Source of the DNA: DAISKN01 sp963716925
GTDB lineage: Bacteria > Acidobacteriota > Vicinamibacteria > Marinacidobacterales > SMYC01
Length of the DNA: 64,000 nt
Assembly (NCBI GenBank): GCA_963716925.1
Contig: CAVQUX010000006.1
Coordinates: 1,116,001 to 1,180,000 of the forward strand
Reading direction: 5' to 3'
In this document: positions 62,403 through 64,000 of the stretch, in pieces
How positions within the stretch are numbered: the stretch's first letter is position 1
Layout: each line of letters opens with the position of its first letter
Notes under the pieces: model-generated
Database searches by the model: none
The model's input: the letters and a program-made list of their open reading frames with translations, nothing else
Told to the model about the DNA's origin: nothing
Translations under genes and position numbers: made by a program

Positions 62403-64000
62403 ATGCACCCACCCGTCAAGTACTTCGAAAAAGTTTTGACCGTCGCGGCCAATGGAGCGTGGCACGTTTTCGAGCGCTTGAATCGGATTCGTCCGAATGC
62501 CTCGTTCACGCCGAGCTGGTCGGACAAGCCCCTCCTCAAGTCCTGGCAGAAGACCAAGCCGACTCTGGGCTGGCCGCGCACCACGGACTCGCTGTGCCCG
62601 AAATGCATTCCCGAGGCGCGCACGAAGATTCTGAACGGCGAGGGCGACGTGAGCTCGCTGGTCAACGAGAAGGTGGGCGAGATCAAGGCGCAGGTCATCG
62701 AGCGCGACGGCGGGATCTGGATGGTGAAGGACTGCCCGATCCACGGGCGCTTCGAGGACGTGATGGCCATCGACGTCCAGTTCTTCAAGCACCTCGAGGA
62801 CGTCTTCCCCGGAAGGGACATCCGCGCCCACAACGACGAGAAGCTCCACCACCACGGAAGCTCGACCATCAAGCACGGCCGGGGTTCGGTCCTGACCGTG
62901 GACCTCACCAACCGCTGCAACATGATGTGCGACCCGTGCTTCATGGACGCGAACCAGGTCGGCTTCGTCCACGAGCTCACCTGGGACGACATCAAGACGC
63001 TTCTCGACAACGCCATCACCATCAAGCCCAAGCGGCAGATGTCGGTGCAGTTCTCCGGCGGTGAGCCGACGCTCTCGCCCTACTTCCTCGACGCCGTGCG
63101 CTACGCCCGCAAGGTCGGCTACATCAGCACCCAGGCGGCGACGAACGGAATCGAGTTCGCGAAGAGCCCCGAGTTCGCCCGCGAAGCCGCGGCCGCGGGG
63201 CTTCGGCTACGCGTACCTCCAGTTCGACGGCATCGGCAACGCCGCCAACTCCCATCGCCACGTCGGCAACCTCTTCGACGTGAAGATCCAGGCGATCGAG
63301 AACCTCTACAACAACGGCGTCGATATCGTTCCCGTCACCACGCTCATCAACGGGGTCAACAACGAGCAGGTGGGATCGCTCATCCGCTTCGCCCTCGACA
63401 ATCCCAAGAAGATCCCCTTCCTCTCGTTCCAGCCGGTCTCGTTCACCGGCCGCGACGAAGCGGTGACCCCCGAGCGGAGGTTCGCGCAGCGTTACACCCT
63501 CTCGCACCTGGCGCACGACGTGAAGAATCAGACGGGGCTCGGAGAGCCGACCCGCGACTGGTTCCCGATCTCCTTCCTCGGAACGTTCTCCGACTGGGCC
63601 GACCTGATTCACGGACCGGGTCGGGACTGGGGACAGTTCAACTGCGGATGCCACCCGAACTGCGGTGTCGGCATGGCGGTCATGGTGGACAAGGAAACGA
63701 AGGAGTCGGCCCCGGTGACCGCGTTCCTGAACGGCGATCGCCTCGCGAACGACGTGAAGAAGATCAACGACGCCTCCCGCGGGCACTTCCTCTCCTCGGT
63801 CGGGATGGGCCTCGCGGTCATGAGGAACTACAACCCCTTCAAGGCTCCGACGCACTTCACCCTCAAGGCGATGCTGGAGAAGTTCGACAAGACCTACGGC
63901 GTCACCGGCCGCAACTACGGGAAGGTGACCCCCGATCGGACGTTCGAGGACATCGAGCTCCGGCGCAAGGACCGGTGGAACTTCCTGTTCATCGCCGGCA
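62403..64000 (+). CDS. radical SAM protein, tetraether-lipid-synthase (Tes)-like, truncated at right edge (one frameshift)
   Basis: At least 530 residues. The N-terminus has a CxxC-type metal site (C65 and C68 in SLCPKC) and KDCPIHGRFEDV. The radical SAM core has the 4Fe-4S motif C172-x3-C176-x2-C179 (TNRCNMMCDPC) and the SAM-binding FSGGEPTLSP. Downstream, YLQFDGIGN, TTLINGVNNEQVGSLIRFAL, FLSFQPVSFTGRD and a second cysteine cluster (CGCHPNCG) follow the pattern of the archaeal Tes/MJ0619 group, which joins lipid tails. The frame breaks near 63198 in a GGGGC run: AAAG continues as FGYAYLQFDG one base over. The gene continues beyond 64000. A role in membrane-spanning lipids is inference. Confidence 0.85.
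   Translation, partial: MHPPVKYFEKVLTVAANGAWHVFERLNRIRPNASFTPSWSDKPLLKSWQKTKPTLGWPRTTDSLCPKCIPEARTKILNGEGDVSSLVNEKVGEIKAQVIERDGGIWMVKDCPIHGRFEDVMAIDVQFFKHLEDVFPGRDIRAHNDEKLHHHGSSTIKHGRGSVLTVDLTNRCNMMCDPCFMDANQVGFVHELTWDDIKTLLDNAITIKPKRQMSVQFSGGEPTLSPYFLDAVRYARKVGYISTQAATNGIEFAKSPEFAREAAAAGLRLRVPPVRRHRQRRQLPSPRRQPLRREDPGDREPLQQRRRYRSRHHAHQRGQQRAGGIAHPLRPRQSQEDPLPLVPAGLVHRPRRSGDPRAEVRAALHPLAPGARREESDGARRADPRLVPDLLPRNVLRLGRPDSRTGSGLGTVQLRMPPELRCRHGGHGGQGNEGVGPGDRVPERRSPRERREEDQRRLPRALPLLGRDGPRGHEELQPLQGSDALHPQGDAGEVRQDLRRHRPQLREGDPRSDVRGHRAPAQGPVELPVHRR

Overview
The window is high-GC, gene-dense DNA (about 39 protein genes, no gene-free stretch longer than about 225 bases, no RNA genes or CRISPR array seen). 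The gene content resembles an Acidobacteriota genome, probably a metagenome bin. It has Oar-type TonB receptors, sortilin/VPS10-like propeller proteins, sulfatase-TPR lipoproteins, DUF4388-TPR proteins, a TIGR02999-type sigma factor beside a Ser/Thr kinase with a TPR tail, and a radical SAM enzyme resembling tetraether-lipid synthases. This placement is inference from families; no 16S or marker tree is available here.

Layout. 1-3351: end of a DUF1697 gene, a small secreted protein, a TPR/M48 membrane peptidase and a small secreted protein. 3359-14932 (minus): a tight operon read S9 peptidase, VPS10-like propeller protein, TonB receptor, sulfatase-fold lipoprotein with TPRs, sulfatase. This looks like an outer-surface uptake and degradation unit. 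14995-22208: an RND/MMPL transporter, a Tat-exported LolA-like protein, a metallophosphoesterase and an MpaB-type oxygenase fused to cytochrome b5, with a divergent outer-membrane barrel gene. This is a candidate hydrophobic-molecule oxidation and export locus. 22159-29043: secreted and periplasmic proteins ending in a PQQ dehydrogenase with a cytochrome c tail. 29046-42813: mostly housekeeping or single-gene units (DUF6498, DUF3830, Uup ABC-F, a SpdH-like flavoprotein, AvtA, an ECF sigma with a DinB-like partner, DUF4388-TPR, penicillin acylase).

42760-59435 is the most striking region: about 16.6 kb bounded by a 55-bp direct repeat (54/55 identical). The repeat carries the 3' ends of both the penicillin acylase gene and the hupE-like gene, which would be convergent neighbours if the segment were absent. 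Inside are a giant (about 3,860-residue) modular secreted protein, a Calx-beta secreted protein, a Ser/Thr kinase and an ECF sigma factor. The two secreted-protein genes share a 35-bp upstream element (31/35 identical). I read this as an inserted, self-regulated cell-surface island. No integrase or transposase is visible in it.

59388-61526 (minus) is a 2Fe-2S protein plus two HupE/UreJ membrane proteins. 61587-64000 holds an AAA ATPase and a truncated Tes-like radical SAM gene.

At least nine apparent single-base-type frameshifts break otherwise intact genes (near 2085, 2280, 9955, 25417, 26350, 28628, 50258, 51640 and 63198). Their even spread and the continuation of family-typical sequence in the next frame suggest sequencing or assembly indels rather than decay. 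Coordinates of the affected genes below are given for the repaired reading.
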